Positions 1 to 7,054 of a stretch of DNA of 8,666 nt are shown here, in pieces; within the stretch, counting starts at the first letter, position 1; each line of letters starts with the position of its first letter. The notes beneath the pieces were generated by a model, which did not search any database, was not told the DNA's origin, and saw only the letters and a list, made by a program, of their open reading frames with translations. The stretch is from assembly GCA_027013265.1 (NCBI GenBank), contig JALUXQ010000177.1, positions 1 through 8,666 on the forward strand, read 5' to 3'. The stretch comes from Campylobacteraceae bacterium (lineage in GTDB: Bacteria; Campylobacterota; Campylobacteria; Campylobacterales; Sulfurospirillaceae). Both the position numbers and the translations under genes were made by a program.

Positions 1-1
1 G

Positions 2-697
2 AAGATGGGGCTTGATGAGGAGATTATGCCCTTAATCGACATGTCAAATATAGCTTGTGGATTTCATGCAAGCGATCCCATGACTATGGATAAAACTGTT
101 AAGTTGGCTGTAAAAAATAGTGTATCTATCGGAGCGCATCCAGGATATCCTGATTTGGTGGGATTTGGTAGAAGAGAGATGAAGTGTGCAAGTGAAGAGA
201 TAGAAAAGTTTGTTGTATATCAAATAGGTGCACTGCAAGCGATTTGCAAGTCAAATGGTGTGAAAATTGAGTATGTAAAGCCCCATGGTGCACTCTATAA
301 TACAATGATGAAAGATACGGATGTATTTGAAGTTTTAGTTAAAGCTGTAGCAAAGTATGACAAAAATCTAAAATTGATGATATTGAGTTCATCAAAAAAC
401 GAACAACTTCAAAAGAGGGCAGAGGATTTTGGAGTAGGGCTGCTCTTTGAAGTCTTTGCCGACCGCTCCTACATGGATGATGGCTCTTTGATGCCAAGAA
501 GTATGCCAAATGCAGTTCTCAGCTCAAGTGATGAAGTGCTGGAAAGATTGGATTTTTTGATGAAAAATGGTGCCATAAAATCACACATGGGCAAAGATCT
601 GGAGTTAAAAGTTGATTGTATATGTGTGCACGGTGATAACGCTCATGCATTAGGAATTGCAAAAGCCATGAGGGAGTATCTAGTTGATAGAGTATAA
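2..697 (+). CDS. pxpA: 5-oxoprolinase subunit A (LamB/YcsF family), 5'-truncated by window edge
   Basis: Subunit of the cytoplasmic ATP-dependent 5-oxoprolinase PxpABC, which opens 5-oxo-L-proline (pyroglutamate) to L-glutamate. Family motifs are visible in order: NIACGFHASD, GAHPGYPD, QIGAL, KPHGALYN, EVFADRSYMDDGSLMPRS and, near the C-terminus, CVHGDN. These match the LamB/YcsF family closely, and E. coli PxpA has the same order. The open frame runs off the left edge. The family normally begins with an M-K-x-D/N-x-N-x-D-x-G-E segment about 15-18 residues before the KMG.DE stretch seen here, so the ATG at base 5 is internal and the true start lies outside the window. The gene ends with TAA at 695-697 and overlaps the start of pxpB by 14 bases, which suggests translational coupling. 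The upstream promoter cannot be seen. The identification is secure. Confidence 0.95.
   Translation, partial: KMGLDEEIMPLIDMSNIACGFHASDPMTMDKTVKLAVKNSVSIGAHPGYPDLVGFGRREMKCASEEIEKFVVYQIGALQAICKSNGVKIEYVKPHGALYNTMMKDTDVFEVLVKAVAKYDKNLKLMILSSSKNEQLQKRAEDFGVGLLFEVFADRSYMDDGSLMPRSMPNAVLSSSDEVLERLDFLMKNGAIKSHMGKDLELKVDCICVHGDNAHALGIAKAMREYLVDRV
671..676 (+). promoter_or_regulatory. Ribosome binding site of pxpB, supports TTG start
   Basis: AGGGAG lies 7 bases before the TTG at 684, inside the 3' end of pxpA. It is the only good Shine-Dalgarno match here, and the protein that follows begins at the position expected for PxpB, so it decides the start. Confidence 0.65.
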
Positions 698-1364
698 GAT
701 AGCTTCGGTTGACAGCATCATCGTATATTTTGCAAATTCGATTTCAAAACATAGTGTTGCAAAAGTTCAATACAACTATGCCATACTAAAGCAGCTTAAA
801 AACAGTGCAATATTAGACTTAACTCCATCATATACATCTATCTTGATTCACTTTGATTTAAGTAGATATGATTGTGACTCTTTTATAGACTATTTGAAAA
901 AAACTCTCTGTTTTGATGTTAAAGAAGAGACAAAAAAGGGCAGATTAGTAGACATCCCTATATATTATGATAAGGAGGTTGGTTTTGATTTAGATAGAAT
1001 TTCAAAACTTTCAAACCTCGGCATTGAAGAGGTTATAGAACTACACTCATCTGCGATATATAGCGTCTATACTATCGGTTTTTTACCTGGTTTTGCATAT
1101 CTAGGAGAGGTTGATGCAAAAATTGCAACTCCAAGACTAAGCACCCCTAGGACAAAAATTCCAAAAGGAAGTCTCGGAATAGCTGATAACCAAAGTGCCA
1201 TATATCCTATAGCAAGTCCTGGTGGATGGAATATAATAGGCAGAACTTATCTTGATATGTTTGATAAAACTTTAGATGGATTTTCATACTTAAATGTGGG
1301 CGATAGAATAAAGTTTAAACCTATCGGAAGAGATGAATTTATTAAAAATGGTGGTGTAATTTGA
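684..1364 (+). CDS. pxpB: 5-oxoprolinase subunit B (KipI family)
   Basis: Subunit B of the PxpABC 5-oxoprolinase. PxpB and PxpC together form the allophanate-hydrolase-like part of the enzyme. The 226-residue length is normal for the family. Diagnostic segments are ELHSS (about 119-123), IGFLPGFAYLG (131-141), the TPR...TPRTKIPKGSLGIA stretch (about 149-167) and SPGGWNIIGRT (178-188), in the same order as E. coli PxpB (formerly YbgJ). The start is a TTG at 684 with AGGGAG 7 bases upstream. The N-terminal KIASVDSIIVYF fits the usual first strand of the family, so no longer form is needed. The gene overlaps pxpA by 14 bases and pxpC by 4 (TTGA), indicating an operon with coupled translation. 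KipI in Bacillus inhibits the sporulation kinase KinA, but the adjacent pxpA and pxpC favour the oxoprolinase role. Confidence 0.93.
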   Translation: MIEYKIASVDSIIVYFANSISKHSVAKVQYNYAILKQLKNSAILDLTPSYTSILIHFDLSRYDCDSFIDYLKKTLCFDVKEETKKGRLVDIPIYYDKEVGFDLDRISKLSNLGIEEVIELHSSAIYSVYTIGFLPGFAYLGEVDAKIATPRLSTPRTKIPKGSLGIADNQSAIYPIASPGGWNIIGRTYLDMFDKTLDGFSYLNVGDRIKFKPIGRDEFIKNGGVI

Positions 1365-2278
1365 GTGCGTTTAGAGTTCTTGAGGGTGGAATTCTCTCTT
1401 TAGCGGAGGATTTTGGTAGATTTGGTCTTTGTGATAAAGGCATAACAAACTCTGGTGTAATGGATGAATATGCTTATATGGCTCTAAATTTTTTACTGCA
1501 AAATTCACCTAATACAAACTGTTTAGAGATTACGCTAGGTGGACTAAAATTAGAAGCTAGTGGGGCTTGTACTGTGGCTGTCACAGGTGCTAAATTTAAA
1601 TTTCTCATAAATTCCAAAAAGGTAGGCATTTGGAAAACTCACAATATACAAAAAGGTGATGTGTTGGAGTTTGGATATGCACAAGATGGGGCTAGGATAT
1701 ATTTTGGTGTAAAAGGCGGCTTTGATATTAAAAAAGAGTTGGGAAGTAACTCTGTAACTATCAAAGAAAACATAGGAGAGAAGCTAAAAAAAGGTGATAT
1801 TTTAGAGTTTTTAGACCATGATATTAGTGATTGCAATATCTATTTAAAGAAAAAGTTTGTTCCTTGCTATCAAAAAGAACTTACGCTAAGAGTGATTTTA
1901 GGATATCAAGATAATTTTTTCCCTGTCCAAGAGTTAGAAAAGTTTTTTGCCTCAACATACACAATATCTCAACAAAACAATAGAATGGGCTACAAGCTAG
2001 AAGGAGAAAAGATAGAGTGCAAAATAGATGGTATAATTTCTGAGGGTATAAGTTTCGGGGCTATACAGATACCAAAAGATGGGCAACCTATCGTTTTGTT
2101 AAAAGAGAGACAAACTATAGGAGGATATCCAAAAATAGGCTCCGTATTGCCAATAGACTGCTTTAAACTCTCTCAATTAAAAACAGGAGATAAGATAAAA
2201 TTTGAAGTTATTGATGTTAATTCTGCTAGGGAAAAGATGCAAAAATTTCAACAGATTTTTAGAGACTCAAGTTGTTAG
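1361..2278 (+). CDS. pxpC: 5-oxoprolinase subunit C (KipA / biotin-dependent carboxyltransferase-like family)
   Basis: Third subunit of the ATP-dependent 5-oxoprolinase, often labelled a biotin-dependent carboxyltransferase or allophanate hydrolase subunit 2 by homology alone. The protein is 305 residues, normal length. Visible family motifs are EDFGRFG (16-22), SGVMDEYAY (31-39), LEITLGG (55-61), VTGAKF (74-79), QQNNRMGYKLEG (204-215), and the conserved C-terminal block from GAIQIPKDGQPIVLL (233-247) through QTIGGYPKIG (251-260). The start is TTG at 1361 within TTGA, overlapping the pxpB stop. GGTGG about 6 bases upstream is a modest ribosome binding site, consistent with coupling to pxpB. 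The last 12 bases overlap the end of the convergent gene on the minus strand. The C-terminal tail is Lys/Gln/Phe-rich and not conserved. Confidence 0.93.
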   Translation: MSAFRVLEGGILSLAEDFGRFGLCDKGITNSGVMDEYAYMALNFLLQNSPNTNCLEITLGGLKLEASGACTVAVTGAKFKFLINSKKVGIWKTHNIQKGDVLEFGYAQDGARIYFGVKGGFDIKKELGSNSVTIKENIGEKLKKGDILEFLDHDISDCNIYLKKKFVPCYQKELTLRVILGYQDNFFPVQELEKFFASTYTISQQNNRMGYKLEGEKIECKIDGIISEGISFGAIQIPKDGQPIVLLKERQTIGGYPKIGSVLPIDCFKLSQLKTGDKIKFEVIDVNSAREKMQKFQQIFRDSSC

Positions 2279-2288
2279 TTGTTGAAAT
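2245..2288. terminator. Weak hairpin at the convergent pxpC / membrane-protein gene ends
   Basis: ATTTCAACA (2245-2253) is perfectly complementary to TGTTGAAAT (2280-2288), with a 26-base loop holding both stop codons. On the minus strand the stem is followed directly by TTTTG, as in a weak intrinsic terminator. On the plus strand the T-rich tract comes only about 20 bases later. The stem is AT-rich and the loop long, so the terminator role is tentative. Confidence 0.3.
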
Positions 2289-2713
2289 CTAGCCTGAAGA
2301 TCCTCTTTTATTTTATCAGCTATCTTGTCACCATTTTTGATATTTTCTCTTACAAATTTATCTAAATCTATAAGAGTTTGAGCTAATTCACTCTCTATAT
2401 CGCTTTTAGATCTATTTTTTGCCATAGATGTTTCAAAAAAGACAAGTTTTCTTATAAAATCGGAGAGTTTCTCTTCTGCTTTTTCTAACTCTTTATCATC
2501 TTGCAGTACAAAAAGTGAATCACTTTTATCGCTACTGCCAATATCTTTTTTGATGTCACGGATATACTCCTGTATGTGAGTAGAAAACGAAGCATACTTG
2601 GCATGAGGATCAAGAGCATCTATATCCATCTTTTCTGTGATTCTCTTTATATTTTTTATGAGTATAAAAGCAACAACTATAGAGACAAAAATAGCAGGAA
2701 AAAACTGATCCAT
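2267..2713 (-). CDS. Small membrane-anchored, helical protein of unknown function
   Basis: I do not recognise a named family. The 148-residue product has one N-terminal hydrophobic segment (about residues 4-20, FFPAIFVSIVVAFILIK) followed by basic residues (K20, K23, R24, K28). This predicts a single-pass protein with a short N-terminus outside and a long cytoplasmic C-terminal part by the positive-inside rule. The rest is highly charged and mostly helical, with coiled-coil-like stretches around 72-95 and 105-145. It has no cysteines and no obvious catalytic motif. The ATG at 2711-2713 has AAAGG (2720-2724) 6 bases upstream, and a TGCTATAAT extended -10 lies further upstream (2764-2772). A good ribosome binding site, a promoter and coherent amino-acid composition make it a real gene. 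Its 3' end overlaps pxpC by 12 bases in convergent orientation. A membrane-tethered scaffold is conceivable but unproven. Confidence 0.8.
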   Translation of the reverse strand: MDQFFPAIFVSIVVAFILIKNIKRITEKMDIDALDPHAKYASFSTHIQEYIRDIKKDIGSSDKSDSLFVLQDDKELEKAEEKLSDFIRKLVFFETSMAKNRSKSDIESELAQTLIDLDKFVRENIKNGDKIADKIKEDLQARFQQLTT

Positions 2714-2763
2714 ATCAAACCTTTCTATGTTTTTAGAAATTAGACTTATACTGCAACAAGTCT

Positions 2764-2769
2764 ATTATA
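2764..2769 (-). promoter_or_regulatory. Extended -10 promoter element of the small membrane-protein gene
   Basis: The minus strand reads TGCTATAAT, a perfect TGnTATAAT extended -10. The predicted start near 2756-2758 gives a 5' UTR of about 43 bases. No -35 box is clear: a TTGATT lies only 13 bases upstream and overlaps the tail of the aapP terminator. Lack of a -35 is usual in Campylobacterota promoters. Confidence 0.65.
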
Positions 2770-2782
2770 GCAAGAAAAGATA

Positions 2783-2807
2783 AATCAAGGGGCAAAGCCC
2801 CGTGATT
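2783..2807 (-). terminator. Rho-independent terminator after aapP
   Basis: On the minus strand, immediately after the aapP stop codon, GGGGC-TTT-GCCCC (2789-2801) forms a 5-bp GC stem with a 3-base loop. Beyond one C/T mismatch it is extended by AATCA/TGATT. The T-rich tract TTTATCTTTTCTT follows. This ends the aap operon and separates it from the next gene's promoter. Confidence 0.75.
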
Positions 2808-3553
2808 CAGTGTGAAAGTATTTGAGACAAAAAGAGTTTAAGTCTATCTGATTGAGGATTTTCAAAAAACTCTTTAGGAGTATTTTCCTCTATTATTTGA
2901 CCATTTTCCATAAATATAACCCTATCGGCTACTTTTTTTGCAAATCCCATCTCATGAGTAACGCAAACCATAGTTCTGTGCTCCTGAGCGAGTTCAATCA
3001 TAACATCAAGAACTTCAGAAATCATCTCTGGATCCAATGCGCTTGTTGGTTCATCAAAAAGCATAATGGAAGGGTTTTTACAAAGACTTCTAGCGATCGC
3101 TACTCTTTGTTGTTGCCCTCCACTAAGTTGATTTGGATATTTTTTTGCTTGGTCTGCGATACCAACTCTCTCAAGAAAATCCATAGCAGTCTTTACAGCC
3201 TCTTTCTTTGGGGTGTTTTTTACCCAAATAGGAGCAAGAGTTAAATTATCTAAAATGGAGAGATGTGGAAAGAGGTTGAAGTGTTGAAAAACCATAGCAA
3301 CATCTTCACGAACTGCTTTTATCTTTTTAATATCATCAGTTAACTCAACATCATTTACTATGATTTGACCCTCTTGAAACTGCTCAAGATAGTTTATACA
3401 TCTGATAAGCGTGGATTTTCCACTGCCACTTGGTCCTGCTACAACGATAATCTCACCCTTCTTTACATTTAGATTTATATCTTTTAAGACATGAAAATCA
3501 CCATACCACTTGTTTAAATTTCTTATCTCTATTACATCATTTTTATTTTCCAT
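2807..3553 (-). CDS. aapP: General L-amino-acid ABC transporter, ATP-binding subunit
   Basis: Cytoplasmic ATPase that powers the amino-acid importer encoded with it. At 248 residues it is the usual size for polar amino acid importers (GlnQ/HisP/AapP type). All nucleotide-binding motifs are present: Walker A GPSGSGKST (40-48), Q-loop glutamine 90 in MVFQHFNLFPH, signature LSGGQQQR (143-150), Walker B IMLFDE (163-168), D-loop SALD (171-174) and H-loop His200. The ATG at 3551-3553 follows an AGGAAAG ribosome binding site that overlaps the aapM stop. The gap to aapM is 8 bases and the gene is last in the operon, followed by a terminator. The ATPase alone would not reveal the substrate; the general amino-acid specificity is inferred from the two long Aap-type permeases. 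Confidence 0.95.
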   Translation of the reverse strand: MENKNDVIEIRNLNKWYGDFHVLKDINLNVKKGEIIVVAGPSGSGKSTLIRCINYLEQFQEGQIIVNDVELTDDIKKIKAVREDVAMVFQHFNLFPHLSILDNLTLAPIWVKNTPKKEAVKTAMDFLERVGIADQAKKYPNQLSGGQQQRVAIARSLCKNPSIMLFDEPTSALDPEMISEVLDVMIELAQEHRTMVCVTHEMGFAKKVADRVIFMENGQIIEENTPKEFFENPQSDRLKLFLSQILSH

Positions 3554-3561
3554 TATCTTTC

Positions 3562-4647
3562 CTATTTTAAATTAGTGTTAAATCTTTTCTCAAGTGACTT
3601 GCTATATACAGACATGCTATAACAAAAAACCCAGAAAATTATCGTGACAAATACATATCCCTCAGTTTCAAAACCTAGCCAATGGGAATCACTACCGGTC
3701 AGTTGAACCATAGCAAGCAGGTCAAACAATCCGATAATGAGCACAAGTGTTGTATCTTGGAAAAGTGCTATAAAAGAGCCGACTAAATTTGGAATAGCAA
3801 CTTTTAAAGCCTGTGGCAATATAACCAAAAGCATCTTTTGCCAATAAGATAATCCAACAGCATCTGCTGCTTCGTACTGACCTTTTGATACAGCCTGAAG
3901 TCCACCTCGAATAATCTCAGCAATATAAGCTGCTTGAAAAAATGTGATTCCAATGAGTGCACGGAGTAGTTTATCAAACTGTACTCCTTCAGGGAAAAAT
4001 AGCGGTAAAATAACAGAAGACATAAAGAGTATAGTGATTAAAGGAACACCCCTGATAAACTCTATATATGTAACACTTACACTCTTTATAATTGGAAGGT
4101 TTGAAGCTCTACCGAATGCAAACAGGATACCTATAGGAAAAGATCCAACAATTCCAACAGCAGAGATGACAATAGTTAGCATCAGCCCACCCCATTTGTT
4201 TGTTTCTACCATGTCTAGTCCAAAAAATCCGCCTCGTATTAATATAAACGCTACTATAAAGTACATAGTAGCAATTGCTATCTTCAATCCAGACTTCCTC
4301 AAAAGCTTAAAAGCTGCGATAACGACAAAAAATAGTGCATATGCAAGATTTACTCTCCATCTGTCAGCCTCAGGATAAAACCCATACATGAACATACTCA
4401 TCTTCTCTTTGACAAAAACCCAACAAGCTCCATCCCCTGTACAGTCAGCTCTCGTACTCCCTGCAAAATTTGCATTTATTATCGCCCAATTTATAAAAGG
4501 CGGAATTATCCAAAAAAGTATAGCAATTCCAAACAGAGTCATTGCGCTATTAAGTGGAGTTGAAAAGAGGTTTTCTCTTAGCCAGTGCAAAGCACCTTTT
4601 GAACTTGATGGCGCTTCTCTGGTTTCTATTTTATCATAAACAGCCAT
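3562..4647 (-). CDS. aapM: General L-amino-acid ABC transporter, permease subunit AapM (YhdY-like)
   Basis: Inner-membrane permease of the Aap importer, pairing with AapQ to form the translocation channel. The 361-residue length exceeds that of typical His/Gln permeases (about 220-240) because of an N-terminal extension, a hallmark of AapM/YhdY. A first hydrophobic segment is at about 35-55, followed by a periplasmic loop with Cys69 and Cys75 (RADCTGDGACW). Further hydrophobic segments lie near 101-115, 121-140, 153-178, 203-218, 230-245, 280-312 and 330-348. The ABC-coupling EAA loop is at about 259-265 (EAADAVGL), within GGLQAVSKGQYEAADAVG. The ATG at 4645-4647 follows AAGGA at 4657-4661, inside the last codons of aapQ. 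Only 2 bases separate the two genes, so they are translationally coupled. Confidence 0.93.
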   Translation of the reverse strand: MAVYDKIETREAPSSSKGALHWLRENLFSTPLNSAMTLFGIAILFWIIPPFINWAIINANFAGSTRADCTGDGACWVFVKEKMSMFMYGFYPEADRWRVNLAYALFFVVIAAFKLLRKSGLKIAIATMYFIVAFILIRGGFFGLDMVETNKWGGLMLTIVISAVGIVGSFPIGILFAFGRASNLPIIKSVSVTYIEFIRGVPLITILFMSSVILPLFFPEGVQFDKLLRALIGITFFQAAYIAEIIRGGLQAVSKGQYEAADAVGLSYWQKMLLVILPQALKVAIPNLVGSFIALFQDTTLVLIIGLFDLLAMVQLTGSDSHWLGFETEGYVFVTIIFWVFCYSMSVYSKSLEKRFNTNLK

Positions 4648-4649
4648 TT

Positions 4650-5804
4650 TTATCTTTCCTTAATTTTCATTTTAAAGTTTATCCAATTTAAAAGCGCTGA
4701 AACAGCAAGACTAACCACAAGATAAACAAGCATGGTCATTGAGATAATCTCAATAGCTTGCCCAACTTGGTTTAGTGAAGTTCCTGCAAAAACAGTAACT
4801 AACTCGGGATACCCTATAGCAGTTGCCAAGGATGAGTTTTTCACTATATTTAGATATTGGTTTATCGTAGGAGGAATTGCTATTCTGATAGCTTGTGGAA
4901 GCACTACAAGTTTTAGAGACTGATAACTTGAAAGCCCTATAGATGCGGCTGCTTCCTTTTGCCCCTTACTAACCGCCTCTATACCGCTTCTCACGGCTTC
5001 AGCTATAAAAGTTGCAGTATAAATTGTAAGTGCAAATGTTAGAGCTAAAAACTCTGGATAAAAAGTTTTTCCACCTCTAAAGTTAAAGCCTTTTAGTACT
5101 GGGTAAGAGAGATTCATATCAGAACCGCCTATAAAAAATGCGATTATCGGTAAGACAATGATTAGACCAATTCCCGTAAATAGAACAGGAAACTCTTGCC
5201 CAGTTCTCTCATGCCTTTTATTTGACCATCTATTTAAAAAAAATATGATAATAACAGCCAAAAAGACAGCAATTATCATAGATATAGTGGTTGCATTAAG
5301 GGCTGGTTTTGGCACATAAAAGCCTCTATTATTTATAAAGATGGAGCCAAACAGCTCTATGCTTTTTCTAGGACTTGGAAGTGTTGCTAAGACTACATTG
5401 TACCAAAACAAAATCTGCAAAAGTATCGGTATGTTTCTAAAAATATCTATATATGCTGAAGAGAGTTTTGCTATAAGCCAGTTATTTGACAGTCTCAAAA
5501 CCCCTATCAATAGACCTAATATAGTAGATAGTATTATCACAACAAAGGAGATAATCAAAGTGTTTAATAGACCAACTAAAAAGACTCTTCCATGTGTATA
5601 TGTTTCATTGTAAGCTACAGGAGTATCATTTATAGCAAAGCCAGCAGTTCCGTTTAAAAAACCAAAACCTGTTTGGATGCCTCTTTGTTCTATATTGTGA
5701 ACTGTATTTGTACCAATATACCACAAAAACGCAACTAAACCTATGACTGTGAGTAGCTGAAAAAGGATACCTCTTACTTTTCTATCTCTTAAGAGTGCAA
5801 ACAT
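4650..5804 (-). CDS. aapQ: General L-amino-acid ABC transporter, permease subunit AapQ (YhdX-like)
   Basis: Second inner-membrane permease of the Aap importer. It has 384 residues, long like other AapQ/YhdX proteins. The N-terminal hydrophobic segment spans about 12-30, followed by a periplasmic stretch containing GFGFLNGTAGFAIND (about 46-60), typical of this subfamily. The HisM-type core then begins with VGLLNTLIISFVVIILSTILGLLIG. An insertion between core helices (about 140-250) contains two extra hydrophobic segments (172-190 and 207-225). The EAA loop is at 284-290 (EAAASIG), preceded by SGIEAVSKGQ. The ATG at 5802-5804 has AAAGG at 5811-5815, 6 bases upstream. It follows aapJ after a 69-base gap containing a stable hairpin, the only sizeable gap in the operon, so it may be expressed below aapJ. 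Confidence 0.93.
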   Translation of the reverse strand: MFALLRDRKVRGILFQLLTVIGLVAFLWYIGTNTVHNIEQRGIQTGFGFLNGTAGFAINDTPVAYNETYTHGRVFLVGLLNTLIISFVVIILSTILGLLIGVLRLSNNWLIAKLSSAYIDIFRNIPILLQILFWYNVVLATLPSPRKSIELFGSIFINNRGFYVPKPALNATTISMIIAVFLAVIIIFFLNRWSNKRHERTGQEFPVLFTGIGLIIVLPIIAFFIGGSDMNLSYPVLKGFNFRGGKTFYPEFLALTFALTIYTATFIAEAVRSGIEAVSKGQKEAAASIGLSSYQSLKLVVLPQAIRIAIPPTINQYLNIVKNSSLATAIGYPELVTVFAGTSLNQVGQAIEIISMTMLVYLVVSLAVSALLNWINFKMKIKER

Positions 5805-5832
5805 TTAATTCCTTTATATTATTGATTGAGAA

Positions 5833-5853
5833 TGGGCAGGAAAGTCCTGCCCA
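5833..5853 (-). terminator. GC-rich hairpin between aapJ and aapQ (mRNA stabiliser or partial terminator)
   Basis: The minus strand reads TGGGCAGGA-CTT-TCCTGCCCA, a perfect 9-bp stem with a 3-base loop, 20 bases after the aapJ stop. The sequence after it (TTCTCAATCAAT) lacks a true T-run, so complete termination is unlikely. By analogy with binding-protein operons such as malE-malF, such stems protect the 3' end of the binding-protein mRNA or reduce readthrough, giving an excess of binding protein over permease. That role is inferred. Confidence 0.6.
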
Positions 5854-5873
5854 AATTAAAGTAGAAGTAGTTT

Positions 5874-6896
5874 TTATCTAAATGGAGGAGAGTATTGTAA
5901 TCCACCTTTAGTCCAAAGAGCGTTCAATCCTCTTTTGATTTTAAGAGGAGAATTCATACCAACTGTTCTATCAAATACTTCACCGTAGTTACCTACTTGC
6001 TTAATGATATTGTATGCAAAATTTTTGCTTAAGCCTAGATTTTCGCCTAGTTTGCCCTCAACACCAAGTATTCTTTTTACTGTTGGATTGTTTGATTTTA
6101 GCATACTGTCAACATTCTTGCTAGTAATGCCCGCTTCCTCAGCAGCTACCATTGCAGCATATGACCACTTAACTATGTTAAACCATTTGTCATCACCTTG
6201 TCTAACAACAGGCCCCAAAGGCTCTTTTGAAATAATATTTGGAAGAACCATAGAGCCATTAGGATTTTTTAGTTTAATTCTTAGTGAGTAGAGTTGAGAT
6301 GAATCAGAAGTAATAACATCACATCTACCACTCTCATAGCCTTTTACAACTTGGTCATTTGAATCATAAGCAACTAGTTTATACTTCATACCATTTTTTC
6401 TAAAGTAATCAGCCAAGTTTAACTCTGTTGTAGTTCCAGATTGTACACAAACCGCTGCACCATTTAGTTCTTTTGCATTTTTAACACCTATTGACTTGTG
6501 AACCATAAAGCCTTGTCCATCATAGAAGTTTACACCCGCAAAGTTTAGACCAAGTGAAGAATCTCTAGTTTCTGTCCAAGTTGTATTTCTTGAAAGTAGA
6601 TCAATCTCTCCACTTTGAAGTGCAGTAAATCTCTCTTTGGCATTCAGTGAAGTAAATTTAACTTTAGAAGCATCTCCCAATACAGCAGCTGCAACTGCTC
6701 TACATACCGATATATCAATACCACTCCAATTTCCTTTTGAGTCAGCTGAGGCAAACCCAGGAAGTCCAGAGTTTATACCACATTTTAGATAGCCTTGAGC
6801 TTTTGTGTCACTGAGTGTGTCTGCATTTGCAACTGATGCACTTAATCCTATAACTGCTATAGCAGCCATTGAAATTTTAGCAATCTTTGATTTCAT
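5874..6896 (-). CDS. aapJ: General L-amino-acid ABC transporter, periplasmic substrate-binding protein
   Basis: Periplasmic solute-binding protein (family 3, SBP_bac_3 type) that delivers L-amino acids to AapQM. The product has 340 residues, the size expected for AapJ/YhdW. It begins with a clear Sec signal peptide: K-rich start (MKSKIAK), hydrophobic core (about 8-21) and an ANA cleavage site after residue 25. The mature N-terminus continues with the characteristic GYLKCGINSGLPGF, then GIDISVCRAVAAAVLGD (59-75) and GEIDLLSRNTTWTETRD (96-112), matching AapJ/BztA/YhdW proteins. Cys65 and Cys150 fall in conserved places. An in-frame ATG at 6950 would add 18 residues ahead of the signal peptide, but the ATG at 6896 has AAAAGGA 5 bases upstream and gives a standard signal sequence, so I use that start. 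First gene of the aap operon, with its own promoter near 7001. Confidence 0.95.
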   Translation of the reverse strand: MKSKIAKISMAAIAVIGLSASVANADTLSDTKAQGYLKCGINSGLPGFASADSKGNWSGIDISVCRAVAAAVLGDASKVKFTSLNAKERFTALQSGEIDLLSRNTTWTETRDSSLGLNFAGVNFYDGQGFMVHKSIGVKNAKELNGAAVCVQSGTTTELNLADYFRKNGMKYKLVAYDSNDQVVKGYESGRCDVITSDSSQLYSLRIKLKNPNGSMVLPNIISKEPLGPVVRQGDDKWFNIVKWSYAAMVAAEEAGITSKNVDSMLKSNNPTVKRILGVEGKLGENLGLSKNFAYNIIKQVGNYGEVFDRTVGMNSPLKIKRGLNALWTKGGLQYSPPFR

Positions 6897-6901
6897 ATGA
6901 A

Positions 6902-6908
6902 TCCTTTT
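6902..6908 (-). promoter_or_regulatory. Ribosome binding site of aapJ, decides the start
   Basis: AAAAGGA on the minus strand lies 5 bases before the ATG at 6894-6896. The longer in-frame start at 6950 has no comparable site. Confidence 0.75.
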
Positions 6909-7000
6909 AAAAAAAATTTGTAGAATTTGGTTACAGCAGAATAAAAACAACGCAAACTATTTGTGATATTTTTATCTAAACCAAAAACAACATTGGAGTC

Positions 7001-7006
7001 ATTATA
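7001..7006 (-). promoter_or_regulatory. -10 element of the aapJQMP promoter
   Basis: TATAAT on the minus strand, preceded by TG. Predicted transcription start is about 6993-6995, giving a 5' UTR of about 97 bases. Upstream sequence is very AT-rich (AAATTTAATT type) and has no clear -35. Four GTTAC-like half-sites lie further upstream at 7055-7091. The rarD-aapJ gap shows no convincing rarD terminator, so readthrough from rarD is also possible. Confidence 0.6.
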
Positions 7007-7054
7007 CATTTATAAAATTAAGATTTAATTTAAATTGAACAGAAAATCTAAAAA

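Noticed and set aside
5..7. ATG at base 5 as the start of pxpA
   Set aside because: The family has a conserved N-terminal segment before this point, and the frame is open to the left edge, so the methionine is internal.
3944..4639. Plus-strand open frames opposite aapM
   Set aside because: They lie wholly inside a clearly conserved permease gene on the other strand and lack recognisable protein features.
6897..6950. Longer aapJ starting at the ATG at 6950
   Set aside because: It would add 18 residues, including two cysteines, ahead of a normal signal peptide and has no good ribosome binding site. The ATG at 6896 has AAAAGGA at the right distance.
6909..7000. Riboswitch in the aapJ 5' UTR
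   Set aside because: Only weak short pairings (such as TTGGTT/AACCAA) are visible in this AT-rich leader, and nothing matches a riboswitch core I know.
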